Origin: Turneriella sp942492915
GTDB taxonomy: Bacteria > Spirochaetota > Leptospiria > Turneriellales > Turneriellaceae
NCBI GenBank assembly: GCA_942492915.1
Contig: OW818662.1
Span: 1,922,001 to 1,986,000, forward strand
Reading direction: 5' to 3'
Length of the DNA stretch: 64,000 bases
Of the stretch, positions 52,368 to 61,340 are shown piece by piece. The stretch's first letter is position 1. Each line of letters begins with the position of its first letter. The notes beneath the pieces are model-generated. The model searched no databases. It was not told where the DNA came from and was given only the letters and a program-made list of their open reading frames with translations. Both the position numbers and the translations under genes were made by a program.

Positions 52368-52904
52368 TTAACTAACAACCAGCTGCTCAAATAATACCTC
52401 GGAAATTTTTCCGTCGCGCAAGATCATATTTATCTGGTTCTTGATTTCTTCACCCAGATTCAACTTCTGCAGCGGTGTAAAGAGTTCGTCTTTGCGCTTA
52501 CCGCCCAGAATAATATTGATGATGTGAATTACCTGCGGTATGCGTTTTGCAAGCTCAGCGTCGAGCATCTTGTTCAATTCGCCTTCGTAAGCGAGCGTGA
52601 TCGTCGCCTGCGCGTAATGCGCCTCGTCTGTATCAGCTGTGTTCACACGAAATTCATGCTGAATCTTGAAAATTGCAGGTGGCGCGCTTGGCGGAGCGAT
52701 GGTAATGCTCTCGGTTTCCTGAAAGTCGGCGTTTTTGTAATATTTCGCAACCATGACAGAGATAACAAACATCAACGCGAGCGCAATGAGGCCTGCGACA
52801 ACCCAAATGAGAATCGTCACAATTCGTGAGCGGCCAGAACTTATCGGGGCGGCGCTACTTTCTTCACCACCTTCTTCCTGGTCTAAATCTTCTGCATCTG
52901 CCAT
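52368..52904 (-). CDS. fliL: Flagellar basal body-associated protein FliL
   Basis: 178 residues from ATG 52904, which has AGGAG upstream. Acidic N-terminus, a single membrane helix (IVTILIWVVAGLIALALMFV) and a periplasmic domain (FRVNTADTDEAHYAQATITL, RDGKISEVLFEQLVV) with the closing pattern of FliL. It supports stator function at the flagellar motor. In many spirochaetes motA and motB come just before fliL; here they do not. Confidence 0.92.
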   Translation of the reverse strand: MADAEDLDQEEGGEESSAAPISSGRSRIVTILIWVVAGLIALALMFVISVMVAKYYKNADFQETESITIAPPSAPPAIFKIQHEFRVNTADTDEAHYAQATITLAYEGELNKMLDAELAKRIPQVIHIINIILGGKRKDELFTPLQKLNLGEEIKNQINMILRDGKISEVLFEQLVVS

Positions 52905-52953
52905 GGCCTCTCCTACTTCACCCGTCGCTGCGCAACCAGTGAAGATTTGTTTT

Positions 52954-52994
52954 TTGGGGGTGGCGGCGTTTCTGCGAAACGCCTTAACCCCCAA
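52954..52994. repeat. Bulged hairpin upstream of fliL
   Basis: Outer stem TTGGGGG/CCCCCAA and inner stem GGCGTTTC/GAAACGCC around a TGC loop, separated by a short mismatch. It lies between flbD and fliL, where a read-through transcript is expected. Confidence 0.7.
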
Positions 52995-53079
52995 GCCCCC
53001 GTTACTTTGAACGCGGGCTCGATTTCTTTAAGCGGCTTCGCGTTGCCACGCAACGCTTACCCCTTAACTACCCCGTATC

Positions 53080-53280
53080 CTATTGGGTACGGGATTTTTC
53101 CGCGAAGATTTGCCGGTTGAAGGCAACAATCTTCTCGAGCATCTCTGCCGTGCTCTCGCGCACGACGTATTTTGTGCCATCGGTGAGTTTAATCACTGTA
53201 TCGGGCGTCGCCTCAAAAATCTCGATGAGATTATGATTCAGGTAAAAGACCTTCCCATTGAGGCGCGAAAGCTCGATCAT
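53080..53280 (-). CDS. flbD: FlbD/SwrD-like flagellar protein
   Basis: 66 residues: MIELSRLNGKVFYLNHNLIE is the FlbD signature, continuing with IFEATPDTVIKLTDGTKYVV. Full length for the family. FlbD/SwrD helps motor torque or motility and is commonly the first gene of a flbD-motA-motB-fliL set. Its last codons overlap a small imperfect hairpin (53071-53092). Confidence 0.93.
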   Translation of the reverse strand: MIELSRLNGKVFYLNHNLIEIFEATPDTVIKLTDGTKYVVRESTAEMLEKIVAFNRQIFAEKSRTQ

Positions 53281-53370
53281 GGCTCCCTTATTATGTCGGA
53301 TTTCCGGGAAAAAGCGTTGAGCGAATAATTTTCCTGTCGTCCGCCTACTTTACGGTTTTGCTCGTACCAC

Positions 53371-54753
53371 ATGCCCCGTATACCGAAACGCAGACTGCAG
53401 CTCGTTGCGCTCGCCGTTTGCCTCGCGCCTCTAAATCCGCACCTTCTTTTCGCCGAAACACCGAAGATCTATACCTCGCAGCCCATTGCTGTACCTGCAT
53501 TTTGCGCGCCGGGGGGGCAATACAAAGACTGTAAGGTGCGTTTTTTTCTGCAGCCGTTCAAGGGCGTTCAGGTCACCCTCGACGGGCAGAAGATTGCGGC
53601 ACGATTTTCTGTAGCTGACAAGACCCTCGCTCAGGCTGATGTTACCCTCAAAGGCCTCCCGGCCGGGCAGAGCGAAGCGGTTCTCACAGCCACGCATGCT
53701 GCGACCGGCAGCACGCGGGTGATTCGCGTTCTTCTGCAACCAGGCAAAAGCGCTGAAATACCGCTCGTGGCACTCGACATGCCATCTTACAGGCACCGCT
53801 TCGTGCGCCGCATCGCCACGGGTAAGCAACCCAAAAGCGCGATGTTTATCTCGCCCACCCGGGTGGTGCTGCCGCTGCTCGATGACAACCACAGCGAGGT
53901 CGTCGATATTCTGACAGGCGAAATTACCCGGCTCGAACTGCCGCCAAAATATGCCAGGCGCGGGGGCTTTGTCGAGAGTGTCATGGTACCGACGCGCGGT
54001 GAATTCTGGGTGAGCCAGATGAAGGCTTCGGCCGTGCACCGCTTTGCCGCGGACACGCTCGCATACCGTGGCACGATAGACCTCACCGGCGCATGGACCA
54101 AAGTACTTGGCTACGACGCGGTGCGCAACGTCGTCTATGCGAGCAACTGGAACAGCGCAGATATCTCTGTGATCTCGGTCGAATCACTTAAAGAGCTGAA
54201 AAAAATAAAACTGAAAGGTGTGCCGCGCGGCATGGCGTTTTCAAACGACGGCAACACCATGGTGGCCGCAATCTTTGGCGGGGCGAGCGACAGCGACCAA
54301 GCGGGCCGAACAGTAACGATCGACCTCGACAGCCAAAAGATTACCGGGACGCTGATCAGCGGCGGCTCGCACCGGCATGCAATACGTTTTCGCCGCGGTA
54401 CCGATATTTTCGCCGTATCAGATATGGCGCGCTCGATGGTCTATTTCATCGAAGGATTTAAAAAAGTCGCTGAGACCCGTGTCTATTCGAACCCGAACAC
54501 GATCGCCGAATCGCCCGACGGCAGGTACCTCTACGTCTCGAGCCGCGGCCGCAACAACCCGAAGTCATACCTTATCAAGGGATTAGACTTTGGTAAGCTC
54601 AACGTCATCGACCTCGCGACGCGCAAGGTCATCGAGCAGATTGAAGCGGGCAACCAGCCCACCGGGCTCGATGTTTCGCCCGACGGCAAGTACATTGTGC
54701 TCACCGATTTTCTCGACCATGCACTGCGGGTGTATGAGAGGGTGGATTTCTAG
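53371..54753 (+). CDS. Secreted beta-propeller (YVTN/lactonase-like) protein
   Basis: 460 residues with a signal peptide (LVALAVCLAPLNPHLLFA). A beta-domain (50-135) precedes a propeller of about seven blades with repeating V-x-N-W-N-S-A-D-I-S-V-I and F-S-N-D-G/S-P-D-G-K-Y patterns (VYASNWNSADISVIS, IAESPDGRYLYVSSRG, LDVSPDGKYIVLTDF). No catalytic residues identified. Probably an envelope binding protein. A terminator follows. Confidence 0.82.
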   Translation: MPRIPKRRLQLVALAVCLAPLNPHLLFAETPKIYTSQPIAVPAFCAPGGQYKDCKVRFFLQPFKGVQVTLDGQKIAARFSVADKTLAQADVTLKGLPAGQSEAVLTATHAATGSTRVIRVLLQPGKSAEIPLVALDMPSYRHRFVRRIATGKQPKSAMFISPTRVVLPLLDDNHSEVVDILTGEITRLELPPKYARRGGFVESVMVPTRGEFWVSQMKASAVHRFAADTLAYRGTIDLTGAWTKVLGYDAVRNVVYASNWNSADISVISVESLKELKKIKLKGVPRGMAFSNDGNTMVAAIFGGASDSDQAGRTVTIDLDSQKITGTLISGGSHRHAIRFRRGTDIFAVSDMARSMVYFIEGFKKVAETRVYSNPNTIAESPDGRYLYVSSRGRNNPKSYLIKGLDFGKLNVIDLATRKVIEQIEAGNQPTGLDVSPDGKYIVLTDFLDHALRVYERVDF

Positions 54754-54760
54754 AGAAACG

Positions 54761-54795
54761 TAAACCACCCCTTGGCGGGGCGGTTTATATTTTTT
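54761..54795 (+). terminator. Rho-independent terminator of the propeller gene
   Basis: TAAACC-A-CCCC and GGGG-C-GGTTTA (one mismatch) around TTGGC, then TATTTTTTTA. On the other strand it may also end the convergent lipoprotein gene, whose stop is at 54795. Confidence 0.8.
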
Positions 54796-55769
54796 TATGG
54801 CTGCGGCTGCGAACCAAATGCGACCGAGTTTAACCAAAGCGCCGCCGGCGCTGGACTAGTCACCACGTAAAGGTCTGACTTCTGCCCTACTCCGGGTGCG
54901 GCAGAAAAGGTGGCGAGGTCACCCGCTTCTGTAGTCGCCTGAAATACGCTCACGCCGGTTGCAACCAGACCTTCACGCGCCAGACTGCCTTTGAAACCAG
55001 CCATTTGTGGCCCGTTGTTCGTTGCAGTCTGCGCGCTGATATTACCTGTGGTGTCGCTGGCGATGAAGGCATCGGCGATGCCCGTCGACGCCTGGCGCAT
55101 GAGACTGATATGCGAAGCCGAAGCCAGCTTGGTATTGCTGACGGAACCGCATGAGCCGCCCCCAATCGTGTTCTGGTTGAAGCGAAAAACCAGCGTACCG
55201 GCCGTATTAGCTGCAATCATGAATCCGCTCGCGTCGAGACCTAGCATACGATGATTATAACAGTTGTATTCTGTAATCGAGTTGAGCATGGCTCCGACAT
55301 TAATTGGAACAGCCGACACAGGGTTTATGCTCGCTGTTGTGCTGATCAATCCGCCGGTGGTCTGCGCATAGACCGAGATGTTATTGCCGCTCGGGGCGAC
55401 AGCCAGCTGAAAGCGCGTCGACGAATTCAGGGGAGATGCATTCGCCGTGATCGGCTGCGGCGCATTGAAGGCCGGCAATATGCCTTTGCCATCGTAAGCC
55501 GTTACCGACGACGAAATAAAAATATTATGATTTGTGCATGCGACGCTGCAAACGCGCGTTGAGCCAAACACCAGAGCGAGATAGCCGTTCGAAAGCCGCA
55601 CGATAATCGGGCTGTAGTCATCGTAAGCTGCCTCAGATATCGTATTTCCGTTGGCGAGTTTGAGCGCGGCCCGGTCCAGAGAAATATCGGGCACTGCGGT
55701 TTGAGCGCAGCCAGAAAAAATCAGGTGAGCTGCGAGCAATGTGGAGAGATAGGTGTGTTTGATGAGCAT
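54795..55769 (-). CDS. Lipoprotein of a three-member paralogous family, short form
   Basis: 324 residues from the ATG at 55769. Lipobox IFSGC. The N-terminal hallmark KLANGNTISEAAYDDYSP and VRLSNGYLALVFGS is shared with the lipoproteins at 59.8 and 61.3 kb, and so is the ending DLYVVTSPAP-ALW. This member stops after the shared module of about 300 residues. The module is beta-rich, possibly a propeller. Surface role unknown. Confidence 0.8.
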   Translation of the reverse strand: MLIKHTYLSTLLAAHLIFSGCAQTAVPDISLDRAALKLANGNTISEAAYDDYSPIIVRLSNGYLALVFGSTRVCSVACTNHNIFISSSVTAYDGKGILPAFNAPQPITANASPLNSSTRFQLAVAPSGNNISVYAQTTGGLISTTASINPVSAVPINVGAMLNSITEYNCYNHRMLGLDASGFMIAANTAGTLVFRFNQNTIGGGSCGSVSNTKLASASHISLMRQASTGIADAFIASDTTGNISAQTATNNGPQMAGFKGSLAREGLVATGVSVFQATTEAGDLATFSAAPGVGQKSDLYVVTSPAPAALWLNSVAFGSQPQP

Positions 55770-55871
55770 GCCCGCCTTCTGACGCGTCACAGAGACGCGG
55801 TCAAGAACAATTAGAAGACTTTTTGATCTTTTATTGACATCTCTGCGAAAAATCGTCAGCTTTAGAAACTG

Positions 55872-57647
55872 TTAATCAATCTTCTGTGAAAGCATCGCCT
55901 TCGCATGCGTGAGCGCCGATTCGGTGATATTTTCGCCAGCGATCATGCGCGCAATCTCTTGCAGACGCTGCTCTTTAGATAGGCGTGTGATACGGGTCCC
56001 GTCTTCTTTATGTTTCGAGACTTTGAAGTGGCGCACTTCGTCGGGCGACAGGCCCGCAATCTGGTGCAGGTGCGTGATCACAATAACCTGTGAAGCGAGC
56101 GACAGACCCGCAAGTTTTTTGCCCACGGCTTCGGCGATGCGCCCGCCTACCCCGGCGTCGACCTCGTCGAACACCATTGTATAGACCGGGTCTGTTTCAA
56201 TAATTACCTTCTTCAGCGCGAGCATGATACGACTCATCTCGCCACCCGAAGCAATCTTGCGCAGCGGCCGCAGCGTGTCGCGTGCCGACGACGCCATTAA
56301 GAATTCAACGATGTCAAGCCCGGTCGGTGCAATGACATACTTTTTATCGGGGGAAGCATCTTGCTGAACCGTACCATCATCGGCATATTCCCAGCGGATA
56401 GAGACCTTGATCTGCGTCTCTTCCATGCCAAGCGCTTTCAGCTCTGCCTGAACCTTTTGCTCGAGTTCGAGTGAGGCAAGCCGTCTTTTCTCTGAGAGGT
56501 AGAGCGCCTTGTCTTTCATTTGCGCATTCAGCGTATCGATTTCTTTTCTGAGGCGCGCCTCTTCGCCCGACGAGAGTTCAATGCCCGTTAGTTCGTTACG
56601 CGCCTTCTCGAGGTATGCTTTGGCGTTCTCGAGGCCCCGGTTGTATTCTGCGTCTTTTGCGCCCGCTGGCGCTGCGCCGCGACTGCCATATTTGCGCGCC
56701 AGTGACTGCAATAGCCCAATGCGTTCGCGCATCTCTTCGAGCTCCTCAGGGTTGAGGGAATAAGATTCTGCTTTGCTGCGCACCTGACGGGAAATTTCTT
56801 CGAGTGCATAATAACTCTCACGAAACTGCGTAAGAATTTCGCCAAGCGACTCATCGTACTGCGAGTCGTTCTCGAGCATGCGCTCAATCGAACCGCCGCG
56901 GGAAACGAAACCGCCTTCGCCATTCAACGCTTCATAGACAGAATTCAAATCGCTCACCAGCGTCTCGGCATTGGCAAGGCTCTTCTCTCTCGCGATGAGC
57001 TCTTCAATCTCGCGCACATCGTCGATGCGTGCCGATTCGAGCTCGCGAATTTCGTGTTGCAGAATGTCGAGCCGGCGCGCCTTGTCGTCTTCGCTAAGCG
57101 TTACGCTCGAAAGTTTCTGCCGGGCTTCTTCACGCGCGCGGTGCAGTTTGCGCATCTCTGCGACGAGTTCGCCGAGGTGCGCATAACGGTCGAGAATCGC
57201 GCGGTGAGAATCAACGGTGAGAATATTCTGGTGTTCGTTCTGCCCGTGAATGTCGACGAGAAATTTGCCGATCTCACGCAATATCGCCGAAGGCACCTGG
57301 CGCGAGTTGACGAAACTGCGCCCCTTACCCTCGATACTGATTTCGCGGCGAACAATCAAACTGCCTTCGTCGTCTTCGAGACCCTGGTCGGCGAGAATTT
57401 GTCGAAGCGCTTTCGCCCCCGCGCGGGTATCAGGCGGCATCGCAAATGCGGCTTCGACCGTCGCGCGTTTGGCTCCCGAACGGATCATGTCAGTCGTCGC
57501 CTTGTAGCCGAGCACAAGCGACAGCGCGCCCAAAATAACCGATTTGCCCGCGCCGGTTTCACCGGTAATGAGGTTGAGGCCCGAACCAAACTGTATGTTC
57601 AGTTCGCGAATGAGAGCGAAATCCTTTACCGTCAATGATTCGAGCAT
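55872..57647 (-). CDS. recN: DNA repair protein RecN
   Basis: 591-residue SMC-like ATPase. N-terminal MLESLTVKDFALIRELNIQF and Walker A GETGAGKSVILGAL, a long coiled-coil middle (170-380), the signature ASGGEMSRIMLALKKV, Walker B MVFDEVDAGVGGRIAEAVG and ITHLHQIAG. Length and motifs are complete. It handles double-strand breaks. It is divergent from a small gene across the 54-base palindrome. Confidence 0.96.
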   Translation of the reverse strand: MLESLTVKDFALIRELNIQFGSGLNLITGETGAGKSVILGALSLVLGYKATTDMIRSGAKRATVEAAFAMPPDTRAGAKALRQILADQGLEDDEGSLIVRREISIEGKGRSFVNSRQVPSAILREIGKFLVDIHGQNEHQNILTVDSHRAILDRYAHLGELVAEMRKLHRAREEARQKLSSVTLSEDDKARRLDILQHEIRELESARIDDVREIEELIAREKSLANAETLVSDLNSVYEALNGEGGFVSRGGSIERMLENDSQYDESLGEILTQFRESYYALEEISRQVRSKAESYSLNPEELEEMRERIGLLQSLARKYGSRGAAPAGAKDAEYNRGLENAKAYLEKARNELTGIELSSGEEARLRKEIDTLNAQMKDKALYLSEKRRLASLELEQKVQAELKALGMEETQIKVSIRWEYADDGTVQQDASPDKKYVIAPTGLDIVEFLMASSARDTLRPLRKIASGGEMSRIMLALKKVIIETDPVYTMVFDEVDAGVGGRIAEAVGKKLAGLSLASQVIVITHLHQIAGLSPDEVRHFKVSKHKEDGTRITRLSKEQRLQEIARMIAGENITESALTHAKAMLSQKID

Positions 57648-57688
57648 GATTTTATAGTCGTTATCGCCGTCGTTACCTTGTCAGCCGC

Positions 57689-57742
57689 CGCCGTCGTCTT
57701 CGTAGAGACACAGCATGCTGTGTCTCTACGAAGACGACGGCG
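57689..57742. repeat. 54-base perfect palindrome between recN and its divergent neighbour
   Basis: 27-base arms, no loop, centred on GCATGC (57713-57718). It contains TAGAGACACAGCATG and its complement. The longest perfect inverted repeat in the window. Both flanking genes begin here, so a terminator role is unlikely. Confidence 0.93.
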
Positions 57743-57794
57743 CGAAAAGAGTTTTTCTGAGTTCCCGTGCTGTTTGCCAGGTGAACTGAGGCGC

Positions 57795-58193
57795 GTGCGT
57801 TTTCTCGACATAGACCTTGAACGGCCTGACTTCCAGACGCTGCGCGCCGCGCAAGAGCTGATCGATGACAACCACGCGATTCTGTTTCCGGGAGAGGCGG
57901 GCATGCTGCTGTTGAAGCGTTTTTCTGCAGCTCGGGGGCCAAAGCCCGGGCAGTTGCCGACAACTGCTGGTCATTATACCGAGACGCTCTACGTCGCAGA
58001 AGACTTTGACCTGGTCAATTCTGCTAGCTATGGAATTCCCGTACTGATGGCAGAGGTTGCAAAGAACCGCGCTTTTCATACCTTACTGCAACTTTGCGAC
58101 GGGCCACTTCTGGCCGTGACCGCCGAAGACACGCGCGAAGAAGCTTCGATCGCACACGCTGAGGTCGAATACGCGTTCTGGCCATTGCACTGA
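57795..58193 (+). CDS. Small protein, possibly a divergent Sua5/YrdC-like fragment
   Basis: 132 residues from GTG 57795 (GAGG at 57788-57791). FQTLRAAQELIDDNHAILFP near the N-terminus, AARGPKPGQLP, and CDGPLLAVTAEDTREEA recall the opening and the G-P-x-x-A-T-S-A segments of Sua5/YciO/YrdC proteins (tRNA threonylcarbamoyladenosine synthesis), but the key basic and Ser residues are not convincing and it is much shorter. The open frame extends back through the palindrome to 57678. A hypothetical protein is an equally good label. Confidence 0.45.
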   Translation: MRFLDIDLERPDFQTLRAAQELIDDNHAILFPGEAGMLLLKRFSAARGPKPGQLPTTAGHYTETLYVAEDFDLVNSASYGIPVLMAEVAKNRAFHTLLQLCDGPLLAVTAEDTREEASIAHAEVEYAFWPLH

Positions 58194-58197
58194 TGCT

Positions 58198-58230
58198 TTC
58201 GCTATGGCCCACTATGTGGGCCATAGCGAA
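58198..58230. repeat. 15-bp-stem inverted repeat upstream of plsX
   Basis: TTCGCTATGGCCCAC and its exact complement around a TAT loop, 4 bases past the upstream stop codon and 57 bases before the plsX ATG. No T-run. It may end the upstream message or separate plsX expression. Confidence 0.85.
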
Positions 58231-58286
58231 TGCTAACCAAAGCGAAAGCTGCTTGGCAGCGTGACTTGAAGTGTAAGTGCGAGCGC

Positions 58287-59312
58287 ATGTCTGCGGGCGC
58301 ATCACCCGAACTTTGGATGGCCGTCGATGCCATGAGCGGCGACCACGGCCCCACCCCACTCGTTTCGGGCTCTGTCAGTGCAGCGAGCGAACTCGACGCA
58401 CACGTGCTGCTCGTGGGTGATGAGAAGATCCTCAATGCGGAGCTCAAACGCCAGGGCTACAGCGGCGAAAACATTCGCGTCGTTCACGCCTCTGACGTGA
58501 TCACGATGGAAGATTCGCCCGCCATGGCCGTGCGGCAGAAAAAAGACGCCTCAGTGAACGTGGCTGCACGCCTTGTGGCATCAGGCGAAGCATTAGGATT
58601 TTTCTCTCCAGGCAATACGGGCGCCTCAATGGCGGCGGCTCTCGCGCACATGGGCCGGCTACCTGGAGTCAAGCGGCCTGCGATTGCCACACCCATACCG
58701 CGCGAAGACGGCGGCGCCACAGTGCTGCTCGATTCTGGCGCCAATGTCGACTGTAAGCCCGAATACCTCGTGCAATTTGCGATCATGGGCGAAGTTTACT
58801 CGCGTGAAATCATGGGTGTTATAAATCCGAAAATAGGTCTGATCTCAAACGGCGAAGAAGACACCAAAGGCAACGAAATGACACTCGCCGCGCTGCACCG
58901 TATCAAGAAGTTGCCGTACGATTTTGTCGGTAATGTCGAAGGCCGCGACCTCTATGGCACAGGCAAACCGGTGCACGTTGTGGTGTGCGACGGCTTCATC
59001 GGCAACATCATGCTCAAATCTATCGAAGGCCTTGCGAAGACAATTTTCTCAAGCCTCAAGAAAAATATCAACGCGTCGGCAATCGCGCAGGGCGGCGCTT
59101 TGCTCATGAAGCCCGCTTTTCTGGCCGTCAAGAAGCGAATGGATTATGCTACGTACGGTGGCGCACCTCTGTTAGGCGTTGCCGGTGTCTGTATCATCGG
59201 CCATGGGTCTTCGAGCGCGAAAGCCGTGCGCAATGCGATACGTGTCGGCCTCGAATTCGGGCAAAAAGGTGTGACACAGAGGATTGCAGACAATATTAAG
59301 AGGTTTGGCTAA
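58287..59312 (+). CDS. plsX: Phosphate acyltransferase PlsX
   Basis: 341 residues from ATG 58287. Converts acyl-ACP to acyl-phosphate for phospholipid synthesis. Blocks MAVDAMSGDHGP, VGDEKILNAELK, FFSPGNTGASMAAA, LLDSGANVDCKP and VVVCDGFIGNIMLKSIEG are clear, with the terminal GLEFGQKGVTQRI. An upstream ATG at 58230 is at the edge of the hairpin and gives an atypical N-terminus. Followed by panD after 2 bases. Confidence 0.95.
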   Translation: MSAGASPELWMAVDAMSGDHGPTPLVSGSVSAASELDAHVLLVGDEKILNAELKRQGYSGENIRVVHASDVITMEDSPAMAVRQKKDASVNVAARLVASGEALGFFSPGNTGASMAAALAHMGRLPGVKRPAIATPIPREDGGATVLLDSGANVDCKPEYLVQFAIMGEVYSREIMGVINPKIGLISNGEEDTKGNEMTLAALHRIKKLPYDFVGNVEGRDLYGTGKPVHVVVCDGFIGNIMLKSIEGLAKTIFSSLKKNINASAIAQGGALLMKPAFLAVKKRMDYATYGGAPLLGVAGVCIIGHGSSSAKAVRNAIRVGLEFGQKGVTQRIADNIKRFG

Positions 59313-59314
59313 TT

Positions 59315-59677
59315 ATGCATATTTCACTACTCAGGGCGAAAGTACACCGCGCCGAAATCACCGATGCAAACCTCTTCTATGAGGGCAGCCTCACGCTTGA
59401 CGAAGACCTTATGGATGCCGCGGGCCTGATGGAATACGAAAAGATTCACGTGGTGAACGTCAACAACGGCGCGCGCCTCGAAACCTACCTCATCAAGGGC
59501 AAACGCGGCGGCCACGAAGTCTGCCTCAACGGCGCCGCCGCCCGCCTCGGCCACCGCGGCGACAAGATCATTATTATAGCCTATGCGCAGATGACGCCCG
59601 AAGAGGCCAAGACCTTTCAGCCCAAGATTGTTTTGCTGGGTGAAGGCAATGTGATTCAGAAGATTCTGCCGGTTTGA
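59315..59677 (+). CDS. panD: Aspartate 1-decarboxylase
   Basis: 120 residues. Makes beta-alanine for pantothenate. The self-cleavage site that generates the pyruvoyl group is present as YEGSLTLD (Gly24-Ser25), and ATYLIKGKRG-like ETYLIKGKRG, NGAAARLGHRGDKIIII and the rest match full-length PanD. Coupled to plsX, so phospholipid and CoA precursors are made together. Confidence 0.95.
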   Translation: MHISLLRAKVHRAEITDANLFYEGSLTLDEDLMDAAGLMEYEKIHVVNVNNGARLETYLIKGKRGGHEVCLNGAAARLGHRGDKIIIIAYAQMTPEEAKTFQPKIVLLGEGNVIQKILPV

Positions 59678-59826
59678 CCATTGCTCAGGCGGCTTTCGTT
59701 GTCGCAAAACATCCCGCTGGCGCGTCTAACCACGCTATGCGCGACGCCCACTCCCGATCTAAAACGCCCCCCCGATCGAACGCCAAAAGGGTTGGCAAGA
59801 TGTTCTATTGGCTGCAGGTTGGCTCT

Positions 59827-61275
59827 ATGGCTAAAGGGCTTCCGTTGAAGGCTGTTCTTGCTTCCGTTGCGATTGTAGCGCTGACGGCGGGCAACTGTTC
59901 AAAACCCGTTGGGGGCGAAAAAGAGCTACTCGGTAAAATCAAAGGCAAAGCCAGCCTGCGCCTTGCAGACGGCTCGACAATTTCACAGCCGGGTACCGAC
60001 GAATACAGCCCTTTTCTGGTTAAACTGAGCGATGGCTACCTGGCACTGGTTTTTGGTTCTAACCAAGGCGGCCTGCACAACTTATACGTGGCGAAATCTA
60101 CAACTGCCTTTGACGGTGAGTTCTTACCTTTCTTTAGCGCACCTCAAAAGATCACCAGTGGAATAGACGCGGCTTCAAAAATCTCATTCGCAGCGAAAGC
60201 ATCGGGGACCAATGTTGTCGTATACGTTAATTACGCTGGCATCAGCTCAGCTACTGTCGACCCCGCAAGCCCTGGCTCAGCTTCTTTGTCGGCGATCACA
60301 AATACTGCCCCATCGGGCCACACGATCATCGGCATCTCAGCTGACGGTAATAATTTGCTTTCAACTGACGGTTCGGGTATTGGCCATTCATTTACACCGG
60401 GTGGGTCAACAGTCGATGCCTTCGGTGCAGGCATGAACGACGCTACGTCCGCGACGCAGGTGCGACAAGAAAACTCTGGCTACGACAACGCCATACTCGG
60501 CGTCTCGTACAATTCCACCTTTGCCGCAGCGGGCGAGCAAGATTTCGGACCAATTATAGATTTAGATTTATCCCTGGCCTCGAGTGGTCTATCGATTACC
60601 GCGATGTCAACATTCAGCGCTGACAGCGCGGCGAATGATTTGGTGCTGTTTTCAGCATTCGATTTTTTTGATGGGTTCACCGAAGACCTATATGTTATCA
60701 CGAGCCACACTTCACAAGATTTGTGGGATGCCGCTGGCTTTCCCGGACTTGATTTCAGCGGCGGCGCGCCTGTTTTTCCCCTCAGAATCTTTGTCACCAA
60801 TAACACGTACCAGGGCAACCTCGGTGGAATCATAGGTGCAGATGCAAAATGCAATGACGTAGCCGATATAAATAATCCGAATGACAGCAGTACCTATAAG
60901 GCGTTGCTGGCAGTAACGGGCGTCAGAGACCTGGCCACCGACTGGCCCCTTCTGCCTAACAACCCCTATTTGCGCGCCGATATGATCACGCCAATCGAAA
61001 TTACAGATGCGTCTGGTAAATTGCCCGATACACTATTGAACTCCATTACAACCTCACCGCCGGCCAACTCGTTTTCAGGGATGCAAACGAGCTGGACAAC
61101 TTCAGCATCTAGCTCCGTGGCAAATTGCGATGCATGGACCAACGGCACGACGGGTACTCAATACTACGCTACACCCACGGTTACGGATCTAACGGGTACG
61201 AGCTTCTTTACGAGCAGCATTGCATGTACCAGTTTCTTGACGTTGATTTGCGTCGAGCAACCGTTTACCCCCTAA
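59827..61275 (+). CDS. Lipoprotein: family module plus DUF1554-like domain
   Basis: 482 residues from ATG 59827. Lipobox-like LTAGNC. The shared module (30-315) opens with GKASLRLADGSTIS and DEYSPFLVKLSDGY and closes with DLYVITSHTSQDLW. The C-terminal 165 residues, from FVTNNTYQGN with GNLGGIIGADAKC and a final LICVEQPF, match the DUF1554 pattern known from Leptospira surface lipoproteins. An earlier ATG (59800) is possible. Probably exposed on the outer surface. Confidence 0.82.
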   Translation: MAKGLPLKAVLASVAIVALTAGNCSKPVGGEKELLGKIKGKASLRLADGSTISQPGTDEYSPFLVKLSDGYLALVFGSNQGGLHNLYVAKSTTAFDGEFLPFFSAPQKITSGIDAASKISFAAKASGTNVVVYVNYAGISSATVDPASPGSASLSAITNTAPSGHTIIGISADGNNLLSTDGSGIGHSFTPGGSTVDAFGAGMNDATSATQVRQENSGYDNAILGVSYNSTFAAAGEQDFGPIIDLDLSLASSGLSITAMSTFSADSAANDLVLFSAFDFFDGFTEDLYVITSHTSQDLWDAAGFPGLDFSGGAPVFPLRIFVTNNTYQGNLGGIIGADAKCNDVADINNPNDSSTYKALLAVTGVRDLATDWPLLPNNPYLRADMITPIEITDASGKLPDTLLNSITTSPPANSFSGMQTSWTTSASSSVANCDAWTNGTTGTQYYATPTVTDLTGTSFFTSSIACTSFLTLICVEQPFTP

Positions 61276-61284
61276 CGGGCATCC

Positions 61285-61314
61285 CATTGCCAAGCCTCAA
61301 AAGGCTTGGCAATG
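61285..61314. terminator. Hairpin between two paralogous lipoprotein genes
   Basis: CATTGCCAAGCCT and AGGCTTGGCAATG around a CAAA loop, 10 bases past the upstream stop. No strong T-run. It probably ends the DUF1554 lipoprotein message. Confidence 0.7.
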
Positions 61315-61340
61315 TATGTTTGAAGGCATAAGCTGGCTCT

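Noticed and set aside
57648..57794. LexA/SOS box controlling recN
   Set aside because: No TTTG-N5-CAAA-like or CTG-N10-CAG-like box was seen; the palindrome does not match these.
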